A stretch of 64,000 nucleotides of DNA from contig OX344763.1 of assembly GCA_947034895.1 (NCBI GenBank), positions 33,665,025-33,729,024 on the forward strand. The letters run 5' to 3'. Origin of the DNA: Rhytidiadelphus loreus. Taxonomy: Eukaryota > Streptophyta > Bryopsida > Hypnales > Hylocomiaceae. Positions 1 to 11,999 of the stretch are shown one piece after another. The notes beneath the pieces are model-generated. The model had not been told where the DNA came from, ran no database searches, and saw only the letters and a program-made list of their open reading frames with translations. How positions within the stretch are numbered: position 1 is the stretch's first letter; each line of letters begins with the position of its first letter. A program made the translations under genes and the position numbers.

Positions 1-527
1 TTGAATTAAAGATTTGTTTTCCACATCATTCTCTGTATATGTATGCATCCATTTGTATTCAAAGCTTAAAGAAAATGCAAGTGCAATATATTTGTAATCA
101 TTCATTATTAAGAATTTTCATAACTCATTATCTAAACAAATTTTGCCATAATCTTTCTCCCTCACTTTTTGCTCATTCTCCATCCCTTGTGATTGGTAAT
201 CTAATATTCTTGAATTCAATTAGTGAATCTCTTTCTCGGGGGGATCACTCCTTGTAATTTAAGATATACACTTGAGTTAAGAGGGTATTTGATGTGGGGC
301 TATTTACCTTAATTATTGCATTTAAGATGATCATATTTTTACATAAAATGCTAAAAAGGGCATATTTTCAATACCCTATAGTTTTTATAAATTCATTCAT
401 GTAAGTTTTTAAGTGTAGCTATCTTACATATAAAATTTAAGTGTCCAATTTTCTCCCATCCCCACAATTCTTCACAAATTTTCTCTTCCATCTATTGCAT
501 CTATGTATGGAGTATTCATTGTGAAAG
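1..527. other. Intergenic, no gene seen
   Basis: AT-rich sequence without a convincing reading frame, splice pattern or terminal inverted repeat. It ends at the TTAA that begins the first transposon-like element. Confidence 0.5.
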
Positions 528-531
528 TTAA

Positions 532-1455
532 CCCTTAAAGGACCGTCACTATACTTTCACCAAAAACACTCCAAAACTGCCATTTCTAGTACAAGTACCA
601 AAATTTTGAAAAAAACTTTTTTTGACATATCTAACCGTAGGATCTTGTATTATATAGTATCAAAAACATGTGGTAAAAATTTCAGACATTTCCACCGGGT
701 GGATTGCAAGATATAAGCATTCAAATTAACCAAAATCATTTTTTTGACCCTGCGAAAAGCAGGGCAGCTGCACTTCACAAGCTCACATTTTTATGAAAAA
801 ATGACCCAAATGGTGGTGCTTCTTTGGATTTGTTTTCCTAGATAAGTTGTCCATATGCTTGAAAAATTTCAAATCATTTGGAATAGTACAACATATAGGA
901 AAAAAATAGTAAGTAGGTAGTAGTAGAAAATGATTAAAAATACTAAATTATTTACAATTTAAATATGGAATTGAAAATTTCCAATCCCAATGGTCGAAAT
1001 GTTGTAATAATGTATGTACATCCTATAATTTTATTTTTGTCCAAAAATATTGAAAATTGGGTAAGATAAAGGATTTCAAAGTTTATTTTAGAGTAGGAAA
1101 TCCAAAACTGCCCGCAAACAAAAAATCCTCATAACTTTTGACTCATTGATCAAAATGGAATGATTCAAAGCTTTTTGTGTATATAAAACTCTAGAAAATC
1201 AATTCCAAATTTTTGTTTCTGAAAAAAGTGATTTTTTCTGATCTGCCCGAACTGCCCGGTTGGGAAAAAAAGTAACATATTAGGCTATAACTTTTGACTC
1301 GTATTTCCAAATGTCATGAAATTTGGTGCATATGAAAGATCTTCCTCGCCCCCACATTATATTAAAATTTCAGCCCCAAATATGAAAATCTCCGCTCATA
1401 GGTACCTGCCCAAAAAATTTATACAACCAAAAAACACAGTCCGGTCCTTTAGGGG
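532..1455. mobile_element. TTAA-flanked non-autonomous TIR element, family A copy 1
   Basis: The 924-bp element lies between TTAA at 528-531 and TTAA at 1456-1459. Its left end CCCTTAAAGGACCG and right end CGGTCCTTTAGGGG are near-perfect inverted repeats. The interior is non-coding and resembles the elements at 49562-50500 (inverted) and 54452-55394 (same orientation); for example a shared stretch near 770-810 carries the GCAGCTGCACTTCACAAG-type sequence. TTAA target with CCC/GGG ends is the piggyBac superfamily signature; that assignment is inference, because no transposase is present. Confidence 0.75.
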
Positions 1456-1495
1456 TTAAGCAACAATAATCAATTGAATTCAAGTGGCAATTTTA

Positions 1496-2383
1496 CCCTC
1501 TAAAGGCCAATTGTCCATTGAATGAACAATTGAAACTCCGGATAGATCCCTATAAAGTCAATTTTGGTCAAATATTCATAAAATTTTGATACAAGATGTG
1601 AACATGTATCCTCGTAGTAGAAATATAATTTTTTTCCGCCCTAAATTTTTTTGGCAACCCTTACAATTTGGGCATCTTTGGGGCGTCTTTTGCAAAAACT
1701 CTCATCAACTATTGAAATTTGGCATTTATGTTACTCATAAAATATGGCATGCAATTATCAAAAATAATTTACTTCTCAAATCACATTCTTAGAGGAGTTA
1801 AACTTTATTAGAGCTCTATGTTAGGGTGGCTTCAAGAAAAAAACCTTTTTCTTCTATCCTCAAGCCCTATTATCTTGCAATATGCAAAGTCAAAGTTCTT
1901 GAAATTTTTCCCAAATATTCTAAATGTTTGTCTCTAATTTTTAACCATTTACATTTCAAATAAAAAAATATTTCTTTGCACAAGAAATCATCAAAAAAAG
2001 ACTAGTGTATTGCCAATGCACTTAACCTCTTTGCATTGCAGGTTGATTCAGATTTTTCATGAGTAAATCTAACATCATATATTTATGAATAGTCAAAATC
2101 CTCATTTTTGTGTAGACCAAAATTTTACTCCAAGAGGACTTGAAGTTTGTTGATCCTATTTCGCATGGATGAAAATAAAGATATTTTTTCTCACTTCAAA
2201 CATTATAATCTTTCAATCCACATGGTCAAATGGGCTGAAATTGTTTCCACACATTGTTATAACTATATAATACACTTTTATATAGTTGGATTTTTCTTAA
2301 ATAATTTTTTATTTAATACAATGCATCAAAAATTGGCAAGTTTGGATTTTTCCTCTTCCAAAACACCCTCTAGTCTTTAGGAG
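1496..2383. mobile_element. TTAA-flanked TIR element, family B copy 1
   Basis: The element is about 888 bp. Left end CCCTCTAAAGGCC follows TTTA, a probable decayed TTAA; the right end CTTTAGGAG is followed by TTAA at 2384-2387. Internal sequence (the ATGTAACTAAT/ATATGG region and the CAAGAAATCATCAAAAAA stretch) matches the copy at 16668-17614. Both ends are more diverged than in family A, so it is an older insertion. No coding capacity. Confidence 0.55.
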
Positions 2384-2929
2384 TTAATAACATTGAACAC
2401 TTTAGAATTACTAATGAAACTATCCCATGAAAATCTCATTTAATATGGGTGTGATTAACACATATGGCTTCAAAGATTAGAGTTAAATGAACTATAAATT
2501 CTATCCTCATATTATACAAATTTCAATTTGTTGAATCCTATTCATACAATGTGACAATTTTTCCACTTTTAGTTGATGTCTTACATTTATATTTAATTTT
2601 TTTTATATATACGGTACAAGTACCATGGCACAATTTTAGTCAATCACCCTTCATTGTAGATTTTTTTGAATATGTTCATTTTATCATCCATAAGAAATTA
2701 TTTGTCCACATCTATACTCATCATACTTTTAAAAATTTGCATAGCTTCTATTTGTCAAGGCTAGTTTATTAATAAAAATTCCTATTATATGATGTTTTTA
2801 CATACCCTAATTTATATATAATAGAGTGTGTAGCATTTCATGACCCTATAGTAGTTCTACAAATTATATAAAATTTGTCCCCTTTGAATTAAATGAACCC
2901 TATCTTTTAACTCACGTAGTTTTCTAAAA

Positions 2930-3870
2930 ACCATGAGTGTTCCCCCCGGGATCTCTTTTCAAACTTGCATTAGCCACATGAGGCTTTGGTTGGTTCAACA
3001 ACTCACAATAGGTGTGGAACCAACAATAAGCTACAGTTATCCTAGTTGCCTTGTCAACTCTGAAATTGAAATTTTTTCAAAATCCTCTATTTGTTTTTCA
3101 ACATGCCAAATGCTTGTTCAATGATAATTCTTCTTGAACTTATGGAATTATCAAATCTTTTTTTTTTTTCAAATCATCTGGGGCCTTCTAATTCTTCATC
3201 AAGTAGATGCGAATGGGATAAGTAGCGTCTCCAATCAAGTAAGGAGTACAACAAACATCTTCCACCAATTAAACCGGTTCTTAAAAAATTTCTTGTGTCT
3301 TCAAACTTTTGTACAAACCTAATTATTGGAATTGGTCATGGTCGTGCACTCCTCCAAGTTAGCTAGCGCACACATTTTAGAGGATCTTCTACAAATAACA
3401 AATCATTTGCAGAACAATAGAATGGAATTTTTTTTGTTGAAAAAATCACTAGCTATTAATGTCACTCTTGTACTTGTATTCTCTGCTAATACTATAAATG
3501 CTCCATCAATAGCTCCACGTTTGTTTGGCAATCCCGTTAGTTCTTCAAACTCCAAGATAATGTTTCTAAGCCGGTTTCCACTTGGAATAGTCATATAGTG
3601 GCTAAACAATTTATCTTTATTGATAAGTATGTCACAAATAATGTCAACATAAGTTCTAATGGTTGATGCTTCAATCTTGCCATGTGCTTGGGACTATGGC
3701 TATGTGCAAATCTATAAATCAAACATGCCACAAATATTTTTATTTCCATTTGTGGCCTAACTTTATTCACACACCTACTTTTTAAGAAAAGAGTCAATAT
3801 GTTCAACAAATTTTCAAATGTACCAAAACTCATCCTATAAAAAAATTTAAATTTGTTGTAGTGCATCTCC
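2930..3870 (-). pseudogene. Decayed PIF/Harbinger transposase
   Basis: Read on the minus strand, frames from 3866 down to about 2930 reconstruct a DDE nuclease of the HARBI1 type. The N-terminal part holds FYRMSFGTFENLL. It is followed, after a frameshift near 3591-3609, by LPNKRGAIDGAFI, which carries the first catalytic Asp in the family's GAIDG motif. Further down are LIGDATYPI (second-Asp region) and a remnant of the C-terminal LKNK.RIL block. Several stops and at least one frameshift break the gene. Family members catalyse cut-and-paste transposition into TWA targets. This copy cannot make a protein. The normally accompanying Myb-like ORF was not seen nearby. Confidence 0.7.
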
Positions 3871-4675
3871 TTACTTGATCTCCAAACTACCCTCTAAATT
3901 ATGTAATTCCAATGTGTTGATTGCCTAAGTTCTATCCAAAAGAAGCGGGAAGCATGCAATTTCTTCTTTGAGCTAAACAACAACAACAATGGGAAAAAAA
4001 TGAAACCCTATAGAAGTCCTACCACCGAAATTCAAAACCTCCTAAACTTGGCTTCTATAACTCAAGATATTATTCATTGTCATAGAGAGCATGAGCCACT
4101 TGAGCACAAAAAGAGGGCTCCATATCCAATTACAAAACTCTTTCAAATTATTTGCATACAAAAATTTGGTACTAAATAACTTGAAACGGAAAGGACCTTG
4201 TAAACCTCACCCAAAATACAAAATGTAATCAAAAACAACAAATAAGAATTTCCCACAACATGTACTACCATTTGCAAAAAGAATTATGAAAAAAAAAAAT
4301 ACACATACCAAAAAAATGAAGCACAAAGTTGAGCCTCTCTTAAGTACTCCCAAGCACTCTTAAGCTTGATTAAAAAACCTCACAATTTTCTCAACTTCCA
4401 CTCAATAGAAAGAAAAGGAGTCTCTATCTATTGCGCTAGCAAGGGCGTTGACATGAAGACCTTGCCGTTACTCTATGCAATGCAGTAAATTTACTATGGG
4501 AAGATCCTGAACAGCTGCCACAATTGATGTGGCTGACACTGGGTGCAGGCTTGCCCGAGCTCATTAGCCTACGCTTAAAGGGTGAATCCCTTCCCATGTG
4601 CACGGACCTAATGGAAAGAAGAAAGAATGCTTCACAAGGATCAATAGATAGATACCTTGTAGGACTTTCAATTAA
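3871..4675. other. Intergenic, no gene seen
   Basis: No convincing exon. A more GC-rich patch at about 4430-4620 stands out from the AT-rich flanks but shows no recognisable tRNA fold or protein motif. Confidence 0.4.
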
Positions 4676-4954
4676 TTAACATAATTTTTCAAAAATAATC
4701 TCAAGCACAACTACCATAATTTTAGTGACGCTTTTTGGTCCAAATAGAAGTATTGCTTTTGTCGCAGTGATGATTTTCGGTGCACGTCCCTTTCCTGTAA
4801 TATTGACAGTCTCGAACTCCATGTAACAACGTGTGACATTAAAGAGGTCTGACCGTACTGTATGCCAAAGAGTACAGAAGTTGGTATTCATACTATACGT
4901 AGAGAAACCGCTGCCAGCCACTTTGGAGGAGACTGAACGGGATGCTCTGCTCCA
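4676..4954 (-). pseudogene. Coding-like fragment, possibly Alba-like
   Basis: An open stretch on the minus strand, with a stop upstream at 4955-4957 and no usable ATG, includes the segment FETVNITGKGRAPKIITATK. The pattern F-x-V-x-I-x-GKGxA resembles the Alba/Rpp25 nucleic-acid-binding fold, but the match is short and the rest of the domain is not obvious. It sits 0.4 kb upstream of the MOB1 start, on the opposite strand. It may be a pseudogene fragment or one exon of a divergent gene. The family call is weak. Confidence 0.25.
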
Positions 4955-5310
4955 TCATTTTCGTGAATCTCGTCGTCCCCAATTTCTGAGACCCACTCCA
5001 GTTTACTAACTTGCAGAAAAGATCAAAGCCCTGCACGTAAGTGCAAGTTCACTGCTGTTGCAGAGATTCTCCAAAACAGAGTGGAAGGCGTGGGCCATAG
5101 TCGCAGCAATCGAGGAGAGAAGCAGCCAGGAAGGGCCGGTGTTTTCGGTTTTGTCGTTGATGTTGTTTCCCGATTATTGTTGTGCTCGCACTGCCCTGGT
5201 GCTCGTCAGTTCCGCTCCAGCATTTGTGGATCAAAGCCCGTTTTGATCTTTGCAATAGTAAGCTTTGCTGGAGCGATAGTCAGCTTTGAACGACGGAGTC
5301 GCTGCGAGCC

Positions 5311-7669
5311 ATGAGTCTCTTCGGGTTGGGAAGGTGCGAACCTTTCGTTTGTGTTGCCCGTGTGTTGGTTTTGGCAATTGGGTTGATTTAGGGTTAGGGG
5401 CACTTAGTTTTGGTTTCGCCAATTTCGGTTGATTTAGGGTTTCGGTGGTTTGATTCGTGTATGTTGTGTTTCTGTGGAGTAGGAATCAACGCACTTTCCG
5501 CCCGAAGAAAAGTACTCCTTCGGGAAGCAAGGTATGCATGATCAGGGACGAGTGTTTTCGCGTCTTTTGTTGTTTTTGTGATGTGAGTTTTTGTGAGAGT
5601 TTTAAACGGTTTGGGGGTGGATGTTGCAGGGGGCGGCCCTTCGCAAGCATATCGATGCCACTCTCGGAAGTGGAAACCTCCGGGAGGCCGTCCGCCTGCC
5701 TCCCGGTGAAGATCTCTACGAGTGGTTGGCTGTCAACAGTAAGCCCTAATTTTTACTTGAAAATTGGCACTTCTAAGGTAGTGTATTTGTTGGGCATTTG
5801 GAGGGGGAAATGTGATGGGAAATTGTCGTTTGTACAAGCACGGTGAAGGAGTTTTATTGCATTTTGTAGCATTTTGCGAATGCTCCTAATTTTGGAGTAG
5901 ACTCCCTGTGTATGTTCTTTGGAGAGAATGTACCGTAGGTGTACATTTCGGGTGGGTGGGGTGGGCGGGATCCTCTGAGCTGCGTCTATCCACGGCTTTT
6001 CTTTCTCCGTTAAGCTGCCTTTGTTGGCCTAGTTGAAAATGGCATTTCTGTGTTAGTCTAAATGTTGAAAAAAACAAAAGTTATTTGAATTTGTAGTATG
6101 CGAGGTCACAGTGAAGGAGTTTGGTTGCAATTGTAGAATGTGAATTTTTCTTCCTTAGTCAAGGCTGCCTGGACGAGTGCTGCTCCGCCCCGCCCCCCCT
6201 GAAATGTACACGTTTGGTACATTCTTGCCATAGGACTTACTCTGAGCCAGCACACTAAGTAGGCTTGCCTTGGTTGACCTTGATGAACTGTTTTCTTGCC
6301 CTTTTCATTTCACCGATCTGACTTTGTTTTGCTTGTTGTGTTGCATTTGTGGTTTGGGGCAGCTGTGGATTTTTTCAACCAGGTGAATCTACTCTATGGA
6401 ACGTTGACAGAGTTTTGCACTCCAGAGAATTGCCCTACTATGTCAGCAGGACCCAAGTACACTTGCTTGAACTCTTTGTCGCCCTTGTACATTGAAGTAA
6501 ACAATTCTTGTTGTTTATTCCGTTTTTGTTGGCAATATGGATGTCTCGTGATTTTCAGCTAATTCAAACACTGAGATGGTCGCAGCGCATGCCTCTTTTG
6601 TTTTTTCGTTATGTCAGGATTAAGGTGCATGAGTTTTTGTAGAGTTTAAGCGACTGTATTCCTCTCGGGGTTACAGTGCTTCGTCATCTCATGACTACTA
6701 TTATTCGTCCTTTTCAAACTTTTGAAACAGCGTATTAAAAAGAATATCGTTTTGAATCTTGTCCTGGCACGTACTGTTTCTTATGAGATGCAATGTGGTT
6801 GTGGCACAGGTACGAGTACCGGTGGGCTGACGGGGTCACAATAAAGAAACCTTTGGAAGTTTCAGCTCCGAAGTATGTGGAATATCTCATGGATTGGATC
6901 GAAGGACAGCTTGACGACGAAGCCATATTTCCACAGAAAATAGGTTCTATTCACCTTCCCAAATACCATTGTTTTATGTGATTCATCTTTGTATAGGATG
7001 CAATGACATCTTCTGAACAAAGTCTATCTTGCTCAAGGAATGCACCTATGCGAGTGTCTCATTTGTTGTGTATTGGTTATTGTGACCTCGTATTGCTTGT
7101 TCCTAGCAATTCAAATCTTTGTGCATAGAAATTGCTAGTTCCTGGGCTTATTTGGTGCGTCTCATTGGGATTGTAAATTTGGAGTGTCCATGTCACTTTA
7201 TACCTGGAGATCGTTTTCCTAACATATCACGCTTGGGTTGGCACTGTAGGGGCTCCCTTCCCTGTGAACTTCAGGGATGTTGTGAGGACCATTTTTAAGA
7301 GACTGTTCCGGGTTTATGCACATATATATCACTCTCACTTTCAGAAGATTGTCAGTCTCAAAGAGGAGGCTCATCTTAACACCTGCTTCAAGCACTTCAT
7401 CCTTTTTATCTATGTACTTCACATTCGCCTGTTTCGTTTCTTGATATTTGCTGTGTTTTATGATGGAGAAGTATGAGCTGCATTGTGAAAAGAGCTCGAT
7501 ATTTGGAAACGCTTATACTTTAAAAATGGTAACTTCAGAATTTTGGTTTCTTGCACTGTGATCGGTGTCTGACTCAACTTTTTCTGTCGTGTAGGAGTTT
7601 TCTTTGATTGACAAGAAGGAGCTTGCACCACTTCAGGAGCTGATTGACTCAATTTTCGTACCCTACTAA
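5311..7669 (+). CDS. MOB1: MOB kinase activator 1 (Mob1/phocein family)
   Basis: Seven exons with GT-AG borders join into 215 codons: 5311-5333, 5483-5531, 5630-5738, 6363-6456, 6810-6943, 7250-7413 and 7595-7669 (stop TAA). The protein begins [15 protein letters not shown] and spans the whole Mob1/phocein fold. The Zn-binding residues fall at the human MOB1 positions: Cys79 and Cys84 (EFCTPENC), His161 and His166 (YAHIYHSH). The length equals that of plant MOB1A. The ATG is the first in frame and matches the family's N-terminus. MOB1 binds and activates NDR/LATS-type AGC kinases, downstream of Hippo/SIK1-like kinases, and acts in cytokinesis, growth and sporogenesis (family knowledge). All exon joins keep the frame and no key residue is missing, so the gene looks functional. 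It is the clearest gene in the window. Confidence 0.97.
5385..5441 (+). promoter_or_regulatory. Telo-box-like motifs in MOB1 intron 1
   Basis: GATTTAGGGTTAGGGG (from 5385) and GATTTAGGGTTT (from 5431) lie in the first intron, about 75-130 bp after the start codon. They read as TTTAGGG/AAACCCTAA telo-boxes, which are common near the 5' ends of plant growth and translation genes. A regulatory function here is inferred from position only. Confidence 0.35.
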
Positions 7670-8066
7670 CCACGTCATCTGTGTCGTGTCACCATGTCGT
7701 CGCCTAGTTGGGAGTGATACTCTCTAGGTAAGACCTGGTAACTGCATAGCCTGGTGTTTGACCAATAGAAAGGTGGTGTTGGCCTTATTTACAGGCAACA
7801 TGGAGCACGGATATTGAGATAGTATCTTCAATTGTTGGTAATTGGTTTCGAAAGAGACTATGGTTGCCATGTTAATGGCCTTCTCGTCCGTTGGGTAGTT
7901 GTTGTTAGATTAGCCTAAGGTATTGGTGGTATGGTGCATAATAAAGGCCCACCAAAACAAGTGTATGTAGATATGGGATGTACATCCATCGCTTCTTTGT
8001 TCAGCTCAGGAATCTCCTCAATACCTGATTCTGAGATCAATACAACGGAATATATGTCTCCTTTCA

Positions 8067-8855
8067 ATGTGCCCTTCTCCTTTCAGATTTGGATTCTTCA
8101 AGGTCTGGTCTCAGACCCACTGTGTACGACAACTGGTCTGTGGGTTCTGTTTTAGCTGTGTTCAGTGTGTACATGGTCATTGGAGACAGTGGTGGGTGGA
8201 ACAGGAGCTGTTGGAAGTAGCAGACCAGGGTCTGCATTGTCTCGCTTGGCAGAGTAACATCGAGGGCGAGAATTGCAAGGACTTGTCATCAAAAGTGACT
8301 GACAGTCATGACAGGGAAGGAGCCTCTAAGAACTTCAAGATGAATGGCAATTCTGGTGAGAAATACGGTGCCCAGCAGTTGTCGGAAAACACGAAGGTGG
8401 AATACAGTGGTGATGAAGAAACTGATATTTTCCTTGACGCTGAAGTGGAGCAGGATCATGCTAAATTGGAACAGAGACTCCCAATGCCTGAAGATGAAAC
8501 TCACAAGCTCTTCAAGTTCCAACCTCTAGATACAGACGAAGATGCGAAATTCTTCATCGTTCAGCCATTGGATGATCAACAAACAGAGCAGGATGGAGTG
8601 ATAGCTTTGATGAAAAACCAGGACCTGGGCTCTAGTGATTACGAGGATATAACAGACGTGTTCAGGGATATAGAGATCGAGGACTTGGAAGCTGAAAAGG
8701 AAAACGTGGGTAGGAATGGAACTGACTCTGAGAAAGTCCTGAGAGATAACAGTCCCTTGATGTCCAAGATCCATTACAAAACGGACAACAAGAGACTCCA
8801 AGATACAAGCAAAGTAGATCCCTGCTTAGAAACCTATGAAGAGATCATCATCTAG
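8067..8855 (+). CDS. Acidic hypothetical protein
   Basis: A continuous ORF of up to 262 codons starts 0.4 kb after the MOB1 stop, on the same strand. The first ~45 residues are Cys/Trp/Phe-rich and may not be coding; the sequence after about 8180 is strongly hydrophilic and acidic (many Asp/Glu). It carries an internal imperfect repeat (KLFKFQPLD and KFFIVQPLD, about 20 residues apart) and ends in YEEIII. No domain is recognised. A good acceptor (TTCTCCTTTCAG at about 8080-8092) suggests the true start may be in an upstream exon. It could be a separate gene or an exon in a longer transcript. Open length and composition support coding; function is unknown. Confidence 0.5.
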   Translation: MCPSPFRFGFFKVWSQTHCVRQLVCGFCFSCVQCVHGHWRQWWVEQELLEVADQGLHCLAWQSNIEGENCKDLSSKVTDSHDREGASKNFKMNGNSGEKYGAQQLSENTKVEYSGDEETDIFLDAEVEQDHAKLEQRLPMPEDETHKLFKFQPLDTDEDAKFFIVQPLDDQQTEQDGVIALMKNQDLGSSDYEDITDVFRDIEIEDLEAEKENVGRNGTDSEKVLRDNSPLMSKIHYKTDNKRLQDTSKVDPCLETYEEIII

Positions 8856-9016
8856 CTTATAATGATCCCATAACAAGTCCCAAACATAAAATTGGCAAAC
8901 CTCAGTAATGGTAGTGTTTTCTTCGTCCTTCACGGTATGTGCAAGTTTGACTTTGAACTGCTTGTAATTAGGCGTCAGAAGAAATTTCAGTGTAATTGGG
9001 CCTTAACTCCGGCCAT

Positions 9017-9291
9017 AGGTGCTCTAAAAGCGACCACTAACACAGGTACATTTTGCTTTCTTCAATGCACATTTCAGGAGGTGGTCGCTTTTAGTACCTA
9101 CTGCATCTCAACTTCAAAAATTGGTAACTATCTTAATTCCAGGAAGGTCCAAAAAGTATGAAATGACTTGGGTTTGATGACAATTCCATTTGTCTTCCTA
9201 TGAAAATTTACTATAAATTGTTTAAGGAAATTAGCTTCCCCTCCAAATGTAATCAGCTTGTAAAAGGTGACTTTTGGAGCAAGCAACCTTA
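9017..9291. mobile_element. MITE, GCTCTAAAAGCGACC family, copy 1
   Basis: This degraded element of about 275 bp has subterminal GCTCTAAAAGCGACC at 9021-9035 and, towards the other end, the related reverse complement TGACTTTTGGAGC. Its interior (CAACTTCAAAAATT, a tract around GTACATTTTGCTTTCTTCAATG) is the reverse complement of the copy at 15898-16226 and is related to 48795-49123. Non-coding. Confidence 0.5.
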
Positions 9292-9299
9292 GATCCTTG

Positions 9300-10829
9300 T
9301 TTTCAGCTTAAAAGTAGATTTTGGTCCTTTGTGGCTCTTTGTTTGTTGTGTCTTTGTGGTGTCCCCCAGGCCACTTGTAGCTAGGGCTTTGTCTTATTTT
9401 ATGCAATGAAATCCTATTTAGATGCATCCAATTTAGGTGTTTGAATGTAAATTGGGCATTCATTTTAGAACATAGATGTACTAATATCTATGCTCTCTTC
9501 TAATTAATGAAGAAGAGATCTTGCTCCATCTTAGATTTCTGTTCTATATGATACACATCCAATCTATGTAGGGTCATTTACCTACTATTGGGGGTGCCTA
9601 TTTTATTTCACTATAACATTCATGAATCTTTTTTAAGATCCCTTTTAGATAGGTACTATGATCTTGTTTGTAAAGAAGAATGAGCTATTTTAAATTGTCT
9701 ATCTCAAAGTATGTCCAAGTATTAAAAAGAGAGAATGGGTTATTTCACAATGTCCATCCAAAAGTGTGACCAATCCTTATGCATCTAATCAAAGGCAACA
9801 ATTTAGAAAATCTACTAGTCTTTGAGCTCTATTAACTTTTTCAAATAGTATTTATAATATTGTATTTGGACTTTCAAGTCTCTACCCTCAAATTGATTTT
9901 TTGATATCAAAAAATAGAAACTCGTATTCATATGTTCATGTTTGTAAGTAAAATTTGCTTGGAAATAGGATGAACAAATTTATATATGAATATTGAATTT
10001 AAGGACTAGATTTTCACATTCTTTTAAAGGGATGTCAATCAATATTTGGGGAGTTATTCAAATTAAACTAGTAATTATTCATCATGTCCTATACTCCAGT
10101 TTTTTATGACCTTCCTTGGTTCCAGACTCTATATATACAATAATTAAAAATAAATTGTTGAAATTTTGATTGTTTTTATCCTCCTATTCAAATTCAATTG
10201 GTTCATTTTCATTTGATAGGTTCATAGGACACTAATCAATTCCCCCAATCGTTGATGCCAATTCTTGTAACTTTGTAAGAAGCCAATGCAAGGAGGACTC
10301 AATACCATTTCTTCACTTTCTTGAATACTCTTCGTTAATTTGGTATGATATAAACATGGGTGATATTTGGATGATATTTTCTATCTTTGATACTTGTATG
10401 TTACATAGGTGATATTTGAATGATATTTAGGTAATACTTGGGTGATTTTGAATGGAAACTCTAATGTTGCATAACAAACTTTGTCTACAATCCAGTGGAT
10501 CTAGCTATTATTTTAGGCATTCTATTTTTCAAGGAGACACTTGGCTAAATTTTTGCATAGAAAGTAACATGAATGGACAATGTTATGACAATTTTATTAA
10601 GGGTTTCCAAACATGAAAATCCATGTTATAAATATAAAGTTATTAGGCAATGTAGGAATGATTGTGGTTTACAAATAAAAATTGAGAAATTTCATCATAT
10701 ATATTATAAAAGAAATATGAAAACAATAAATGTAAATTAGGTTTACTTGGGCTTTTAGAGTTTAAGGTTGCAGATCCAAGTGCATCAACCAATCTAGTTC
10801 TTATTCTCGTGTCATACTTAGAAGCTTAT
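9300..10829. other. Intergenic, no gene seen
   Basis: AT-rich sequence with frequent stops on both strands. Short runs of ATGATATTTGG/GGTGATATTTG near 10340-10450 repeat a few times. No element ends identified. Confidence 0.45.
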
Positions 10830-11922
10830 AAGGTCATATTTGTATTATTTTCATTTTTTCTCTCTGAAATTTTTACATAGCATGTGGTTGAGGAGGGCCA
10901 GGATAACTGACCCCCTCGCTCAGCACTACGGGCAAACCCTGGAATTATTTATTTTTTGCACATGAATTTTTTTGCAAATTTTGAATTCATTTTTGCGATC
11001 AGAGACCCCGAATTAGCTAGGTGAGGTCAAGAGTATACCCTAGAACGGCCCAAAATAGGGGGCATTTTTTTTACTTGCACCCCTGGTAAGGCCGAGCGAG
11101 GGGGTCAATCCACCCTGATCATTGAGGAGTAGCCTTAAGGTGCAACAATTTTCATAACTTTTGACTACATAATTAAAAAAAGTTATTGTATGATATGTAG
11201 TTTCTTTTGGAGCCCAAGGAGTGCGGGCTACTCAGAAAAAAATCAATTTTTAAGAAATAAATATTTGAAATTGGTTTTATAGATTTATATATATGTGGGA
11301 AACTTTGAATCATTCCATTTTGATTAATGAGATGAAAGTTTTGAGGAGTTTTAGTTTGTGGGTAGTTATAGAATCTCTACTCAAAAATAAACTTTGCAAT
11401 CCTTTATTTAACTCAATTTTTAATATTTTGGAAAATAAAATAAAACCATAGGATGTAGATTGTTTATTACTACATTACAACCATTGGGGTTGGCATTTTC
11501 AATTCCATAACTAAATTCTTAACAACTTAGTTTTTTAAATCATTCTCTATTTCTTTCTACTTACTATTCTTCTGTTAAAATTTCTTGTATGTATTCCTAA
11601 CTTATTTCTTCAACATATTATGGAAAGTTGCAAGTTTTAGGATCTACATATTTTGGATAAAATGTTTGAAAGATGAAATCTAACTGCATTTGGAAAGAAT
11701 TGAAAATACTTCTTTTTGAAATCCAAGCATTATGATCTTGCAATTGGTAAAGTTTTTTATATTGAAATTTTAGAAGCCAGGGTGTAGTCTAAAAGTTAAC
11801 TAAAGGATCCTACAATTGGATTTATTAAAAAATAACTATAGATGAAGATTTTTGTCTTGCTTTAGAGACTAGTATTTTGGAGCAATCAGTTTGGACCTCT
11901 AAATATGAAAGAACTTTAGGGG
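10830..11922. mobile_element. TTAA element, family A copy 2, left end lost
   Basis: The interior at 11130-11900 is co-linear with the family A copy at 49562-50500 (the TTTTGACTACAT, ATGATATGTAG and TTAATGAGATGAAAGTT stretches). The right end CTTTAGGGG is followed by TTAA at 11923-11926. The left terminus is not recognisable, so the start is approximate. A second transposon interrupts it at 10896-11121. Confidence 0.55.
10896..11121. mobile_element. 226-bp hAT-like MITE nested in a family A element
   Basis: The insert is bounded by the 8-bp direct repeat TTGAGGAG (10888-10895 and 11122-11129). Removing it restores continuity with the homologous element at 49.7 kb. Inner inverted repeats TGACCCCCTCGCTC and GAGCGAGGGGGTCA sit near both ends, with CAGG and CCTG close to the outer ends. 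An 8-bp duplication and CAGG-type ends fit the hAT superfamily. Non-coding. Confidence 0.65.
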
Positions 11923-11999
11923 TTAAAAGAGTGGTTTAGGTGCACTATGTATGGAATGCAACTAAGGCTAAGAATGGAATAAGGTGTCTTTACATTTAC

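Noticed and set aside
4500..4620. GC-richer patch considered as a tRNA or LTR end
   Set aside because: No cloverleaf or B-box could be built, and no partner repeat was found.
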